Shown: positions 36,420 to 44,765 of the stretch, one piece after another
Numbering within the stretch: the first letter of the stretch is position 1
Layout of the letters: every line of letters starts with the position of its first letter
Source of the DNA: Euryhalocaulis sp050486445
GTDB lineage: Bacteria; Pseudomonadota; Alphaproteobacteria; Caulobacterales; Maricaulaceae
Reading direction: 5' to 3'
Assembly: GCA_050486445.1 (NCBI GenBank)
Contig: JBJHDH010000007.1
Span: 20,346 to 84,345, forward strand
Length of the DNA: 64,000 nt
Notes under the pieces: generated by a model
What the model was told of the DNA's origin: nothing
Seen by the model: only the letters and a program-made list of their open reading frames with translations
Database searches by the model: none
Position numbers and translations under genes: made by a program

Positions 36420-37588
36420 GCGCCCGGTCTTCCCTGCGCCAGAAACACCGCCTCCGCCGCCAGGCCTTCGCCGCGGCCGAGCGCGCCCAGTTTCTCGGTC
36501 GTGGTCGCCTTCACATTCACCGAGGCGGGCGGCAGGCCGAGCAGGTGCGCGAGACGCGCGCGCATGGCGTCGCGATGCGGGCCGATCTTGGGCGCCTCGC
36601 AGATGATCGTGACATCCGCGTGCGCGGGCGCCAGACCCGCATCCGCCAGCAGCGTCAGACAATGCGCGACAAAGCGCGCGCTGTCCGCGCCGCGCCATTG
36701 CGGGTCGGAAGGCGGGAAGTGCTGGCCGATGTCGCCGGCGCCCGCCGCGCCCAGGATCGCGTCGCACAGCGCGTGCAGTCCGGCGTCGGCGTCGGAATGG
36801 CCCTCCAGCGCCAGATCGGAGGCGATATGCACGCCGCACAGCGTCACCCCGCCGCCGGGGATCAGGCGATGCACGTCGAAGCCGTGCCCGATGGCTATGC
36901 GCGGCGCTTGCGGCGTTGCGAGACGGGCCAGCATGTCCATGTCCTCCGCCAGCGTGGCTTTGATATTGCTCCGTTCGCCCGCGACGGCGGCGACGGAAAG
37001 ACCGGCCGCACGCGCGACCGCCACATCGTCGGCCAGGTCGGCCCCTGGCGGCAAGGCGCGATAGGCGCCCCATAGCGGCGCAAAGCGAAAGCCTTGCGGC
37101 GTCTGCACGCTGAGCAGGTCGCCCCGCGCCAGATCGTCGCCCAGCCTGTCATCATTCTGGCTGTCTTCCGCGCGGCGCTTCAGCGCATCGGCTGGCGGCA
37201 AAGCCGGGGCCGCGCCGTCATGCTGCACCAGCGCCGCCAGCACGCGCCTCGCAAGGGCCGGGCTGGCCAGCGGCCGGGCCGCATCATGGATCAGCACGGT
37301 GTCCGACGGCGTATCGGCGAGCGCCGCCAGTCCCGCGCGCACGGATTCCGTGCGTGTCGCGCCGGCCATGGCGATACGCACCGGCGCCGCGCCGCGCAGG
37401 GCCTCAGCCAGCAGCGCCTCATGCTCCGGCCGCGACACGACGACGATGCTGGAAATTTCCGGCAGGCTGGCGAACAGATCGACGCTCCAGCGCAGCATCG
37501 GCCGGCCGAGCAGAGGACGAAACTGTTTCGGCGCGCCGCCAAAGCGTTCGCCAGAACCACCTGCCACGATGATCGCCGCCGCGTTCAC
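36416..37588 (-). CDS. ispDF: Bifunctional IspD/IspF enzyme of the MEP pathway
   Basis: Carries out two steps of isoprenoid precursor synthesis: CTP transfer to methylerythritol phosphate (IspD, N-terminal half) and formation of the 2,4-cyclodiphosphate (IspF, C-terminal half). IspD motifs are AGGSGERFGGAPKQF and VLIHDAARPL. IspF motifs are IGHGFDVHRL and GHSDADAGLHALCDAILGAAGAGDIG, which hold the zinc ligands. At 390 residues it is a complete fusion, as in many alphaproteobacteria. It starts with GTG (VNAAAIIVAGG). The stop overlaps cinA, and the gene runs opposite to its lipA-side neighbours. Confidence 0.95.
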   Translation of the reverse strand: MNAAAIIVAGGSGERFGGAPKQFRPLLGRPMLRWSVDLFASLPEISSIVVVSRPEHEALLAEALRGAAPVRIAMAGATRTESVRAGLAALADTPSDTVLIHDAARPLASPALARRVLAALVQHDGAAPALPPADALKRRAEDSQNDDRLGDDLARGDLLSVQTPQGFRFAPLWGAYRALPPGADLADDVAVARAAGLSVAAVAGERSNIKATLAEDMDMLARLATPQAPRIAIGHGFDVHRLIPGGGVTLCGVHIASDLALEGHSDADAGLHALCDAILGAAGAGDIGQHFPPSDPQWRGADSARFVAHCLTLLADAGLAPAHADVTIICEAPKIGPHRDAMRARLAHLLGLPPASVNVKATTTEKLGALGRGEGLAAEAVFLAQGRPGA

Positions 37589-37618
37589 ACTCGTTTCCCT
37601 AGTTGCGCTGCGCGGAGC

Positions 37619-38539
37619 TTAGAGCGGCGCCGCCGCGTCCTGTCCAGCGGCTTCGCCGATGCTGGTTATCTCATAGTCCGCCGGCTGGTCCTGCGCGGCC
37701 GTGGTCCCCGAAAACGGCACACCAAGAAAGCGCCAGACATGATCGTAAAGCCCGTCCCGCGTCAGCCCGTTGTGATCGGACCCATGTATGCGGACAAAGC
37801 GTTTGGGCGCGGGAGCGAGATCGAACACCGTCTCGCCATAGCGGATCGGGATCACCTCATCGGCGCCGCCATGAACGATCAGCACCGGCATTTGCGCATC
37901 CCCGATCCAGTCATGGATGCGAAACTGGTCGCGCAGCAGCAGGCCAACGGGAACGAACCAGTAGCGGTCTCGCGCCAGCGCGGTCATGGATGCATAGGGG
38001 GCCTCCAGCACCAGCGCGCGGGCAGGGCGCTCCGAGGCCAGCCGCGCGGCCGGTCCGGCGCCAAGCGAGACGCCGTGAATGACAATATCCCCGGGCGGAA
38101 CGTGCGCTGTCAGCCAGTCATAGGCCGCGCGCGCATCTTCATGCAGGCCTGACTCGCTTGGCTGTCCGGTCGAGCCGTCATAGCCGCGATAGGCAACCGC
38201 CAGAAACCCGGCGCCCGTATCGGCGATACGCCGCCAGCGCGGTGTGGCTTGCGCCAACCGTTCGGCGTTGCCGCCGAGATAAAGAAAGGTCGGCCTCTCT
38301 CGCGCGGCGGGCAGGAACCAGGCGGTCAGAATTTCGTCGTCCGCCGTTTCGATCCGCAGGGTTTCGATGGGCGGCCCGGCCGGGTCCGGCACGGGGACGC
38401 CGCCGCCGGGGTGATAGAGCAGGCTGCGCTGCATGACGAACAGCGCGCCAACAAGAACGGCGTAGACGGCCAGTGCGCCGCCCAGCGCGATCAAGCCTCG
38501 CCGGAACCAGAATGTAGGCGTCTTTTCTCTTTGCGCCAT
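37619..38539 (-). CDS. Membrane-anchored alpha/beta hydrolase
   Basis: A 306-residue protein with one N-terminal membrane segment (LIALGGALAVYAVLVGALFVM) followed by a periplasmic or cytoplasmic-face hydrolase domain. The nucleophile elbow reads VIHGVSLGAGPAA, and later GGADEVIPI and GSDHNGL supply the likely Asp and His. The layout is that of the ABHD13/BEM46-like group, often of unknown substrate. The ATG at 38539 is preferred over an upstream one at 38587, since it starts just before the membrane segment. It lies between ispDF and dusB; this neighbour is not part of the conserved block. Confidence 0.8.
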   Translation of the reverse strand: MAQREKTPTFWFRRGLIALGGALAVYAVLVGALFVMQRSLLYHPGGGVPVPDPAGPPIETLRIETADDEILTAWFLPAARERPTFLYLGGNAERLAQATPRWRRIADTGAGFLAVAYRGYDGSTGQPSESGLHEDARAAYDWLTAHVPPGDIVIHGVSLGAGPAARLASERPARALVLEAPYASMTALARDRYWFVPVGLLLRDQFRIHDWIGDAQMPVLIVHGGADEVIPIRYGETVFDLAPAPKRFVRIHGSDHNGLTRDGLYDHVWRFLGVPFSGTTAAQDQPADYEITSIGEAAGQDAAAPL

Positions 38540-38621
38540 GAGGCCGGCATAGCATGAATCAGACACGGCGGACGATTGATCGCACACGCGCGCTCCGCAG
38601 AGCGTGATCCGCCTTCAGACT

Positions 38622-38643
38622 TTGGTGGCGAGTTGGTGGCGAG
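38622..38643. repeat. Exact tandem duplication of 11 bases
   Basis: TTGGTGGCGAG occurs twice back to back at 38622-38632 and 38633-38643, directly before a large palindromic element. It may mark an insertion or slippage event. Confidence 0.85.
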
Positions 38644-38696
38644 CAATTTTATTGGTTTGAATGGTATCCGGGATTCCATTCAAACCAGTATTGCTC
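38641..38696. repeat. Large palindromic intergenic element upstream of dusB
   Basis: Nested perfect arms: outer GAGCAAT (38641-38647) with ATTGCTC (38690-38696), inner TGGTTTGAATGG (38653-38664) with CCATTCAAACCA (38676-38687), loop of 11 bases. It ends 12 bases before the dusB start, so transcripts into dusB may fold it. It is lower in GC than its surroundings. No transposase is nearby. Confidence 0.8.
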
Positions 38697-38708
38697 TAAG
38701 CCGCCGCC

Positions 38709-39713
38709 ATGTTCCGCATCGGACCTTATACGCTGGACAGCCGCGTCTTCCTGGCCCCCATGTCGGGGATCAGCGACCTGCCGATGCGGCGCCAGGGGGC
38801 GCGTCTCGGCGCCGGGCTGGTCATCTCCGAGATGATCGCGGGGCGGGAACTGACCCTGCGCAACCCCGATAGCGAGCGCCGCGCCGCCGGGGCAGGTTCG
38901 GTCTTTCCACTGGCCGTACAGCTCGCCGGGCGCGAGGCGCAATGGATGGAGGAAGGCGCGCGCATCGCACGCGGCTTTGGCGCCGACATCATCGACATCA
39001 ATATGGGGTGCCCGGCGCGCAAGGTGTGCGGCGCGCTGTCTGGCTCGGCCCTGATGCGTGATCTGGATCATGCGCTGACCCTGATCGAGGCTACGATCCG
39101 GGGTGCGGGCGGCGCGCCGGTGACGCTGAAAATGCGGCTGGGCTGGGACCATGACAGCATCAACGCGCCGGACCTGGCGCGGCGGGCCGAGGCGGCCGGT
39201 GTGGGAATGCTGACCGTGCATGGGCGCACACGGAACCAGTTTTACGATGGTGTGGCGGACTGGGCGGCGATCCGCGCAGTGCGCGAGGCAGTCCGCATCC
39301 CGCTGGTGGTCAATGGCGACATCGTGGACGCGGACTCGGCGCGGTGTGCGCTAATGCTATCCGGCGCGGACGCGGTGATGATCGGCCGCGCAGCCGTGGG
39401 CCGCCCCTGGCTGCCGGGCGCTATCGCAAAGGCTCTGGAGCGGGGCGGCGCGGAAACGCCGCCCTCCGTCGCCGGGCGGCTGGAGATCTTCGCCGCGCAG
39501 TATGCCGATATGCTGGAGGTTTACGGCGTTCCGCTGGGCGTGCGCGCGGCGCGCAAGCATCTGGCCGGGTTTGTGGAAGACCTGCCGGGTCTGGACGAGG
39601 GTGAACGCCGCGCCGCACGGGCGCGGCTCTGTCAGATCACCGATCCGGACGCCGTGCTGCGCGGGCTGGAGCATCTGATTCTGTCCGGAGAACCCTGCCG
39701 CGCTGCCGCCTGA
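38709..39713 (+). CDS. dusB: tRNA-dihydrouridine synthase (DusB/NifR3 type)
   Basis: Flavoprotein that reduces uridines in the D-loop of tRNA. The 334 residues show the FMN-binding opening VFLAPMSGISDLPMR, the catalytic cysteine motif NMGCPARKVCG, and VTLKMRLGWDHDS. In alphaproteobacteria this gene (nifR3) usually precedes the ntrB-ntrC-ntrY-ntrX genes; here ntrY is the next gene, with no ntrBC in between. The start ATG is preceded by the palindromic element ending at 38696. Confidence in the DusB subfamily is lower than in the enzyme class. Confidence 0.92.
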   Translation: MFRIGPYTLDSRVFLAPMSGISDLPMRRQGARLGAGLVISEMIAGRELTLRNPDSERRAAGAGSVFPLAVQLAGREAQWMEEGARIARGFGADIIDINMGCPARKVCGALSGSALMRDLDHALTLIEATIRGAGGAPVTLKMRLGWDHDSINAPDLARRAEAAGVGMLTVHGRTRNQFYDGVADWAAIRAVREAVRIPLVVNGDIVDADSARCALMLSGADAVMIGRAAVGRPWLPGAIAKALERGGAETPPSVAGRLEIFAAQYADMLEVYGVPLGVRAARKHLAGFVEDLPGLDEGERRAARARLCQITDPDAVLRGLEHLILSGEPCRAAA

Positions 39714-39740
39714 GGCTGAGGAATCTTTTCCGGCATAAAT

Positions 39741-39754
39741 GCAACAGATGTTGC
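39741..39754. promoter_or_regulatory. Small palindrome in the dusB-ntrY gap
   Basis: GCAACA-GA-TGTTGC is an inverted repeat of 6-base arms with a 2-base centre. Such short palindromes are often operator sites, but no known regulator is suggested by the sequence. The 95-base gap has no other clear feature. Confidence 0.35.
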
Positions 39755-39808
39755 GGTGACGCGACCGTTGCTCCAGAGTGACAGCGTAATTCTGGACACA
39801 TTGGTTCA

Positions 39809-41998
39809 ATGTCTCGGCGTTCACCCCGGTCTAACACCTCTGTGCTTTTCGCGGCGGGTTTTCTTGCCGCGGTCGCCTGTTGCGGCGCCGCAACCGTGCT
39901 GGCGCTGTATAGCCCGGCGGAACCGGCCAGCGGGCCGCTTTTCGCCGTTCTGATCGCCGGGTTCATCCTCAGTCTGATGCTGGCCGGGCTGGCCGGGGCG
40001 CGGCTGGTGCGGGTGCTGTGGCGGCGGACAGAAGGCGGACCGGCGCCGCGCCTGCATTTGCGCTTCGTGGTGCTGTTCGGACTGGCCGCGATCACGCCGG
40101 CGGTGCTGATGGCGGCGTTTTTTGGCGTGCTGCTGACACGCGGACTGGAGACCTGGTTCGGCGAGCGGGTTGAGGCCTCGGTCGAAAGCACAGCCGAGAC
40201 CGCGGAACTCTTTCTGGAGCATATCGTGGAGCAGGTGGAGCTGGACGCCGCCACCGCCGCCGCCGACCTGTCCCAGCCCGAAGTGCGGGCGGTGTTTGAG
40301 GAAGATCCAGAAACCTATCTACGCGAGGCGCTGGGCTTTCAGGCGCAGTTCCGCCAGTTCCGCGCCGCCTATATCGTACTGCCGAACGGACAGGACATCC
40401 TCGGCTACGAATCCGATGTGGCGCCGGAATTCCGTCCGCCTAGCGCCGAATGGATCGCCATCGTCCGCGATCAGGCGCAGGCGCAGGTGGAGGTGGACCG
40501 CGAAGCCGAGGTGCTACGCGTGCTGGCGCCGCTCCAAGACTACCCGATCGAGGTCTATTTTTACGCCGTGCCGGATATCAATCCGGCGCTGTTTGACCAG
40601 TTTCGCACCACCGCCGCGGCCATCGGCGCATTTCGCGACGCACGCGACCAGCGGCGGCGGATCGAGGCATTCTTCATCATCGTCTATCTGGAAGCGGCGT
40701 TGCTGATTCTGGCCGGTTCGATCTGGCTGGCGCTGTCGGCGGCGGGCAGGGTGGCGGGTCCGGTGGGGCGTCTGGTTGAGGCGGCCGACCGTGTGCGGGA
40801 AGGCGAACTGACCGCGCGCGTCGAAATCGACGACGAACACGATGAAATCTCCGCCCTGGCGCGCGCCTTCAATCTGATGACCGGCCAGATCGAGCGTCAG
40901 CAGCATGAACTGATTGACGCCAACGCCGAATCCGAGGGCCAGCGCCGCCTGATCGAAGCGGTGCTACTGGGCGTTTCGGCCGGGGTCCTGTCGGTGGACG
41001 AGGCGGGGGTCGTCCGCCTGGCCAATCGTTCAGCCAGTGAATTGCTGGGCGCCGATCAGACCGCGTTGCGTGACCGCGCCCTTTTGGAAATCGCGCCGGC
41101 TTTGTCCGATATCGCCGCCCGCGCCCGCACGCGGCCAGGTGGAACGGTGGAAGAGCAGGTCGAACTGAAGCGCGACGGCGCCGTGCTGACGCTGAATGTG
41201 CGCGCGGCAATGGAAACGGAAGCGGGGCGTGTCGTGCTGACCTTCGATGACATCACGCGACTGATCGCAGCGCAACGCAACGCCGCCTGGCGTGACGTGG
41301 CCCGCCGTATCGCACACGAAATCAAAAATCCGCTGACTCCGATCCAGCTTTCGGCCGAACGGCTGCGCCGGCGTTACCGGCCGCAGGACGATTCCGCAGC
41401 GGAGATATTCGACCGCTGCACCGACACCATCGTCCGGCAGGTCAGCGACATTGGCCGAATGGTCGATGAGTTCTCTTCCTTTGCGCGTATGCCGACTCCA
41501 CATATCGAGCGTGTCGCGTTGCTGGACATTGTGCAGGAAACAGTGTTTGCGCGCCGGGTCGCCAGTCCCGGCATTCGCGTGATGCTGGAGGCGCCGGACG
41601 CAGAGGTCATGGTGCGCTGCGATGCACGGCTGGCTTCGCAAGCGCTGACCAATATCCTCAAAAACGCCGCCGAATCCATCGCTGCGCGACTGGAAACAGG
41701 CGACGGCCGTCCGGCCCGGATTGATGTTCGCGTTCGCGTGAACGGTCTCTATGGCGTTATCGACGTTCAGGATAATGGCGCTGGCTGGCCTGACGACGGC
41801 CGGGAACGTCTGACCGAACCTTACATGACCACGCGCGAGAAGGGCACCGGTCTTGGCCTCGCCATTGTGCAGCGGATCATGGAAGACCATGGCGGCCGGC
41901 TGGAACTGGACGCCCGGGAAGACGGGGCCCAAGGCGCGCTGGTGCGGCTCAGCTTTCCGCTCTCTGGCCGGGGCGCGGAAGCGGAGGCGGCCGAGTGA
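39809..41998 (+). CDS. ntrY: Nitrogen/redox sensor histidine kinase NtrY
   Basis: Membrane histidine kinase of the NtrYX system, which in alphaproteobacteria senses nitrogen or redox/oxygen conditions. The 729 residues show two N-terminal membrane segments, a third (VVLFGLAAITPAVLMAAFF), a periplasmic or cytoplasmic region, and a fourth (FFIIVYLEAALLILAGSIWLAL), followed by a HAMP domain (RVAGPVGRLVEAADRVREGELTARVE). A PAS domain lies at about residues 385-480. The kinase core has the phospho-accepting His at about residue 503 (RIAHEIKNPLTPI) and the ATP site NILKNAAESI with DNGAGWP. The stop overlaps the ntrX region. Confidence 0.94.
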   Translation: MSRRSPRSNTSVLFAAGFLAAVACCGAATVLALYSPAEPASGPLFAVLIAGFILSLMLAGLAGARLVRVLWRRTEGGPAPRLHLRFVVLFGLAAITPAVLMAAFFGVLLTRGLETWFGERVEASVESTAETAELFLEHIVEQVELDAATAAADLSQPEVRAVFEEDPETYLREALGFQAQFRQFRAAYIVLPNGQDILGYESDVAPEFRPPSAEWIAIVRDQAQAQVEVDREAEVLRVLAPLQDYPIEVYFYAVPDINPALFDQFRTTAAAIGAFRDARDQRRRIEAFFIIVYLEAALLILAGSIWLALSAAGRVAGPVGRLVEAADRVREGELTARVEIDDEHDEISALARAFNLMTGQIERQQHELIDANAESEGQRRLIEAVLLGVSAGVLSVDEAGVVRLANRSASELLGADQTALRDRALLEIAPALSDIAARARTRPGGTVEEQVELKRDGAVLTLNVRAAMETEAGRVVLTFDDITRLIAAQRNAAWRDVARRIAHEIKNPLTPIQLSAERLRRRYRPQDDSAAEIFDRCTDTIVRQVSDIGRMVDEFSSFARMPTPHIERVALLDIVQETVFARRVASPGIRVMLEAPDAEVMVRCDARLASQALTNILKNAAESIAARLETGDGRPARIDVRVRVNGLYGVIDVQDNGAGWPDDGRERLTEPYMTTREKGTGLGLAIVQRIMEDHGGRLELDAREDGAQGALVRLSFPLSGRGAEAEAAE

Positions 41999-42018
41999 AC
42001 ACAGCAGGGAGAAACGGA

Positions 42019-43407
42019 ATGGGCGGCGATGTCCTTGTGGTGGACGACGAACAGGATATCCGCGACCTGATCGCCGGAATTCTGGAAGATGAAGGTTACG
42101 AGGTGCGCAGCGCCGCGGGAGCCGAGGACGCCATGGCGCAGATGCGCGCGCGGACGCCGGCGCTGGTGATCCTGGATGTCTGGCTGCAGGGCAGTAACAT
42201 GGACGGCCTGGAGCTGCTGGACGAGATCAGGCGCGTGGACGCCTATCTGCCGGTGCTGATGATTTCCGGCCACGGCACGATCGACACCGCCGTGGCGGCG
42301 ATCCAGCGCGGCGCCTATGACTTCATCGAAAAGCCGTTCAAGGCCGACCGGCTGCTGGTGAATGTGCGCCGGGCGCTGGAGGCGACCCGGCTGATGCTGG
42401 AGAACGCCGAGCTGCGTGAGCGCGGCGGCGGCGCGCCGCGGCTGATCGGTTCATCGCCCGCGATCTCGCACGTCCGGCATCTGATCGCCAAGGTGGCCCC
42501 GGCAAACAGCCGCGTACTCATCACCGGCCCGGCCGGAAGCGGCAAAGAGCTGTGCGCCCGGCTGATCCATACCCAGTCGCCACGTTCGGGTGGACGCTTC
42601 ATCGCCGTCAATTCCGCAGCCATGTCGCCCGAGCGCATGGAACGCGAATTGTTCGGCGAAGAATCCCCGGACGGGCGCATCGTCAAAACCGGCCTGTTCG
42701 AGCTGGCGCACGGCGGCACGCTGTATCTGGACGAGGTCGCCGACATGCCGACCGAAACCCAGGGCAAGATTCTGCGTCTTCTGGTCGAACAGCGGTTTCA
42801 GCGCGTCGGCGGCGCCCGAGATGTGCAGGTGAATGTGCGCGTCGTTTCATCGTCATCCGCCGACTTGCAGGGGGCGATACAGCAGGGGCGGTTCCGTGAG
42901 GATCTGTATCACCGGCTGAATGTAGTGCCCGTCGCTGTGCCGGCGCTGGCCGCGCGGCGGGAGGATATTCCCGAACTGGTCGATTATTTCATTGAAACGC
43001 TGGCCGCGGTCTCTGGCCTCACGCCGCGGAGTATCGCCGATGACGCCATGGCCGCGCTTCAGGCGCACGAATGGGCCGGCAATGTCCGCCAGCTCCGCAA
43101 CAATGTGGAACGGCTATTGATCCTGGCTGGCGGCGATCCAAACGAGCCGATCAGCCTGGACAATCTGCCGGCGGAGGTCGCGCCGGATGGCCGCAATGGC
43201 GGAGACGTCAGGACCGAGCGGTTGATCGCTCTGCCGCTGCGCGACGCGCGCGAGCAGTTCGAGCGCGACTATCTGGCGGCCCAGATCAGCCGGTTCGGCG
43301 GCAATATTTCGCGCACCGCGGCCTTTATCGGCATGGAACGCTCGGCCCTGCACCGCAAGCTGAAAATGCTGGGTGTGCGAACGCATGGCCGCGACGGCCA
43401 GGATTAG
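42019..43407 (+). CDS. ntrX: Response regulator NtrX
   Basis: Partner of NtrY. The ATG at 42019, after AGGGAG, gives MGGDVLVVDDEQD, a normal NtrX opening; the GTG at 41995 overlapping the ntrY stop is less likely. The receiver phospho-acceptor is Asp-53 (LVILDVWLQG). The central AAA+ domain has Walker A GPAGSGKE and Walker B GTLYLDEVAD, but the sigma-54-contacting GAFTGA loop is absent: the text runs ELFGEESPDGRIVKTGLFEL. It therefore probably does not activate sigma-54 promoters in the normal way. A Fis-type HTH ends the protein (ISRTAAFIGMERSALHRKL). 462 residues. Confidence 0.94.
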   Translation: MGGDVLVVDDEQDIRDLIAGILEDEGYEVRSAAGAEDAMAQMRARTPALVILDVWLQGSNMDGLELLDEIRRVDAYLPVLMISGHGTIDTAVAAIQRGAYDFIEKPFKADRLLVNVRRALEATRLMLENAELRERGGGAPRLIGSSPAISHVRHLIAKVAPANSRVLITGPAGSGKELCARLIHTQSPRSGGRFIAVNSAAMSPERMERELFGEESPDGRIVKTGLFELAHGGTLYLDEVADMPTETQGKILRLLVEQRFQRVGGARDVQVNVRVVSSSSADLQGAIQQGRFREDLYHRLNVVPVAVPALAARREDIPELVDYFIETLAAVSGLTPRSIADDAMAALQAHEWAGNVRQLRNNVERLLILAGGDPNEPISLDNLPAEVAPDGRNGGDVRTERLIALPLRDAREQFERDYLAAQISRFGGNISRTAAFIGMERSALHRKLKMLGVRTHGRDGQD

Positions 43408-43416
43408 GGTCCGGCC

Positions 43417-44262
43417 ATGCCGCGAATCGCCTATGTGAACGGACGCTTCGTTCCGCTGGCCGAAGCCGAGGTGAGCATTCAGGACCGCGGTCTGCAATTC
43501 GCTGACTCCATCTATGAAGTCTGGCGGGTGGCGGACGGACGGCTGCGCGATCGCGAGGGACATTATGCGCGGCTGGTCCGTTCGCTTGGCAGGCTGCGGA
43601 TCGCAACGCCGATGCCGCGCGCGGCGCTGGAAATCATGCTGGCCGAACTGATCCGCCGGAACAGGGTGCGTGACGGGCTGGCCTATCTGCAAATCACCCG
43701 CGGCGTGGCCCCGCGTGACCATGTCTTTCCCGCCGGAGTCCGGCCCGGCGTGATCGCCACGGCCAAGCGGCTGGACGTCGCAACCCTGCACCGCAAGGCG
43801 GCCGAAGGCGTCTCTGTCATCACCGCGCCGGACATTCGCTGGGGCGGCTGCGACATCAAGACGACGGGCCTGTTGCCCAATGTGCTGGCGCGGCAGGCGG
43901 CGAAAGAACAGGGCGCGGCCGAAGCCTGGCTAGTGGATTCCAGCGACCGGGTTACCGAGGGCGCGGCGGCTAATGCCTGGATCGTCACGGGCGGGACGCT
44001 GGTCACCCGCCCGGTGACCGACAATATCCTGGCCGGGGTGACGCGGCTGCGCCTAATGGAAATCGCGGGCCGGCTCGGTATCCCCGTGGAAGAACGCGGG
44101 TTTACTCCAGAAGAGGCGCGCGCCGCCAGCGAGGCGTTCCACACCGCCGCCTCCGGCATGGTGCTGCCTGTGGTCGCCATTGATGGCGCGCCGGTTGGCG
44201 AAGGACTGCCCGGCCCTGTCACCCGCGCCCTGCAGGCCGCCTATCTGGAGCTAAAGGATTAG
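43417..44262 (+). CDS. dat: D-amino acid aminotransferase (class IV)
   Basis: PLP enzyme that interconverts D-amino acids and 2-oxo acids, for example supplying D-glutamate or D-alanine. The 281 residues show the class IV pattern SIQDRGLQFADSIYEVWRV, the lysine that binds PLP in WGGCDIKTTGLLPN, and VTEGAAANAWIV. The fold is shared with branched-chain aminotransferase and ADC lyase; the D-amino acid assignment is supported by length and the conserved ntrX-dat-hfq neighbourhood in alphaproteobacteria. It starts nine bases after ntrX. Confidence 0.88.
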   Translation: MPRIAYVNGRFVPLAEAEVSIQDRGLQFADSIYEVWRVADGRLRDREGHYARLVRSLGRLRIATPMPRAALEIMLAELIRRNRVRDGLAYLQITRGVAPRDHVFPAGVRPGVIATAKRLDVATLHRKAAEGVSVITAPDIRWGGCDIKTTGLLPNVLARQAAKEQGAAEAWLVDSSDRVTEGAAANAWIVTGGTLVTRPVTDNILAGVTRLRLMEIAGRLGIPVEERGFTPEEARAASEAFHTAASGMVLPVVAIDGAPVGEGLPGPVTRALQAAYLELKD

Positions 44263-44391
44263 GCTCCGTTGACTGGCGCAATAACAGGATCGGACACCCG
44301 TTATGCGGAAAAGCATTTCAGGGCGTTCGGAAGCGAGTGTTACCATTTCACAGTTTTGCAATTGTATTGAGGCCGGGATGGCCGCTTTTGG

Positions 44392-44420
44392 TTGCAGTCG
44401 GCGAGCCGGCACGTTACGAA
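44392..44420 (+). promoter_or_regulatory. Candidate promoter for hfq
   Basis: TTGCAG (44392-44397) and TACGAA (44415-44420) are 17 bases apart, a workable vegetative promoter. It sits in the 216-base gap between dat and hfq, about 59 bases before the hfq start. Confidence is low because the match is partial. Confidence 0.35.
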
Positions 44421-44450
44421 TTTGTTAGAAAACGGGGACAAGGGGCAAGA

Positions 44451-44468
44451 GGGCGTCGTTGAACGCCC
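44451..44468 (+). promoter_or_regulatory. Small hairpin in the hfq leader
   Basis: GGGCGT-CGTTGA-ACGCCC can form a 6-base-pair stem ending eleven bases before the hfq ATG. Hfq autoregulates its own translation in some bacteria; a role here is only a possibility. Confidence 0.4.
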
Positions 44469-44478
44469 CGGATACACA

Positions 44479-44736
44479 ATGACTAACGAAAAAAAGCAAA
44501 ACCTTCAGGACACGTTCCTGAATGCGGTGCGCAAAAGCCGTACACCGCTGACCATCTTTCTGGTCAATGGCGTGAAGCTGCAAGGGGTCGTCACCTGGTT
44601 CGATAATTTCTGCGTGCTGTTGCGCCGTGACGGTCAGTCGCAATTGGTCTACAAGCATGCGATCTCGACGGTGATGCCGGCTCAGCCCGTGCAGCTTTAT
44701 GAACCCGACGATCAAAACGGCGACTCTGACGATTGA
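44479..44736 (+). CDS. hfq: RNA chaperone Hfq
   Basis: Hexameric RNA chaperone that pairs sRNAs with mRNAs. From the ATG at 44479 it has 85 residues. The Sm1 and Sm2 motifs are present (IFLVNGVKLQGVVTWFDNF and the signature YKHAISTVMP), including the conserved Gln-8-type region NLQDTFLNA and the YKHA loop. An upstream TTG that would extend the frame is rejected. hflX follows after 29 bases, as in most proteobacteria. Confidence 0.96.
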   Translation: MTNEKKQNLQDTFLNAVRKSRTPLTIFLVNGVKLQGVVTWFDNFCVLLRRDGQSQLVYKHAISTVMPAQPVQLYEPDDQNGDSDD

Positions 44737-44765
44737 CTCAAGAATGAGCGAAAAGGCAGGGGCGT

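Noticed and set aside
44392..44478. Longer Hfq beginning at an upstream TTG
   Set aside because: Family N-termini start near MTNEKKQ-like text; the upstream codons have no family match.
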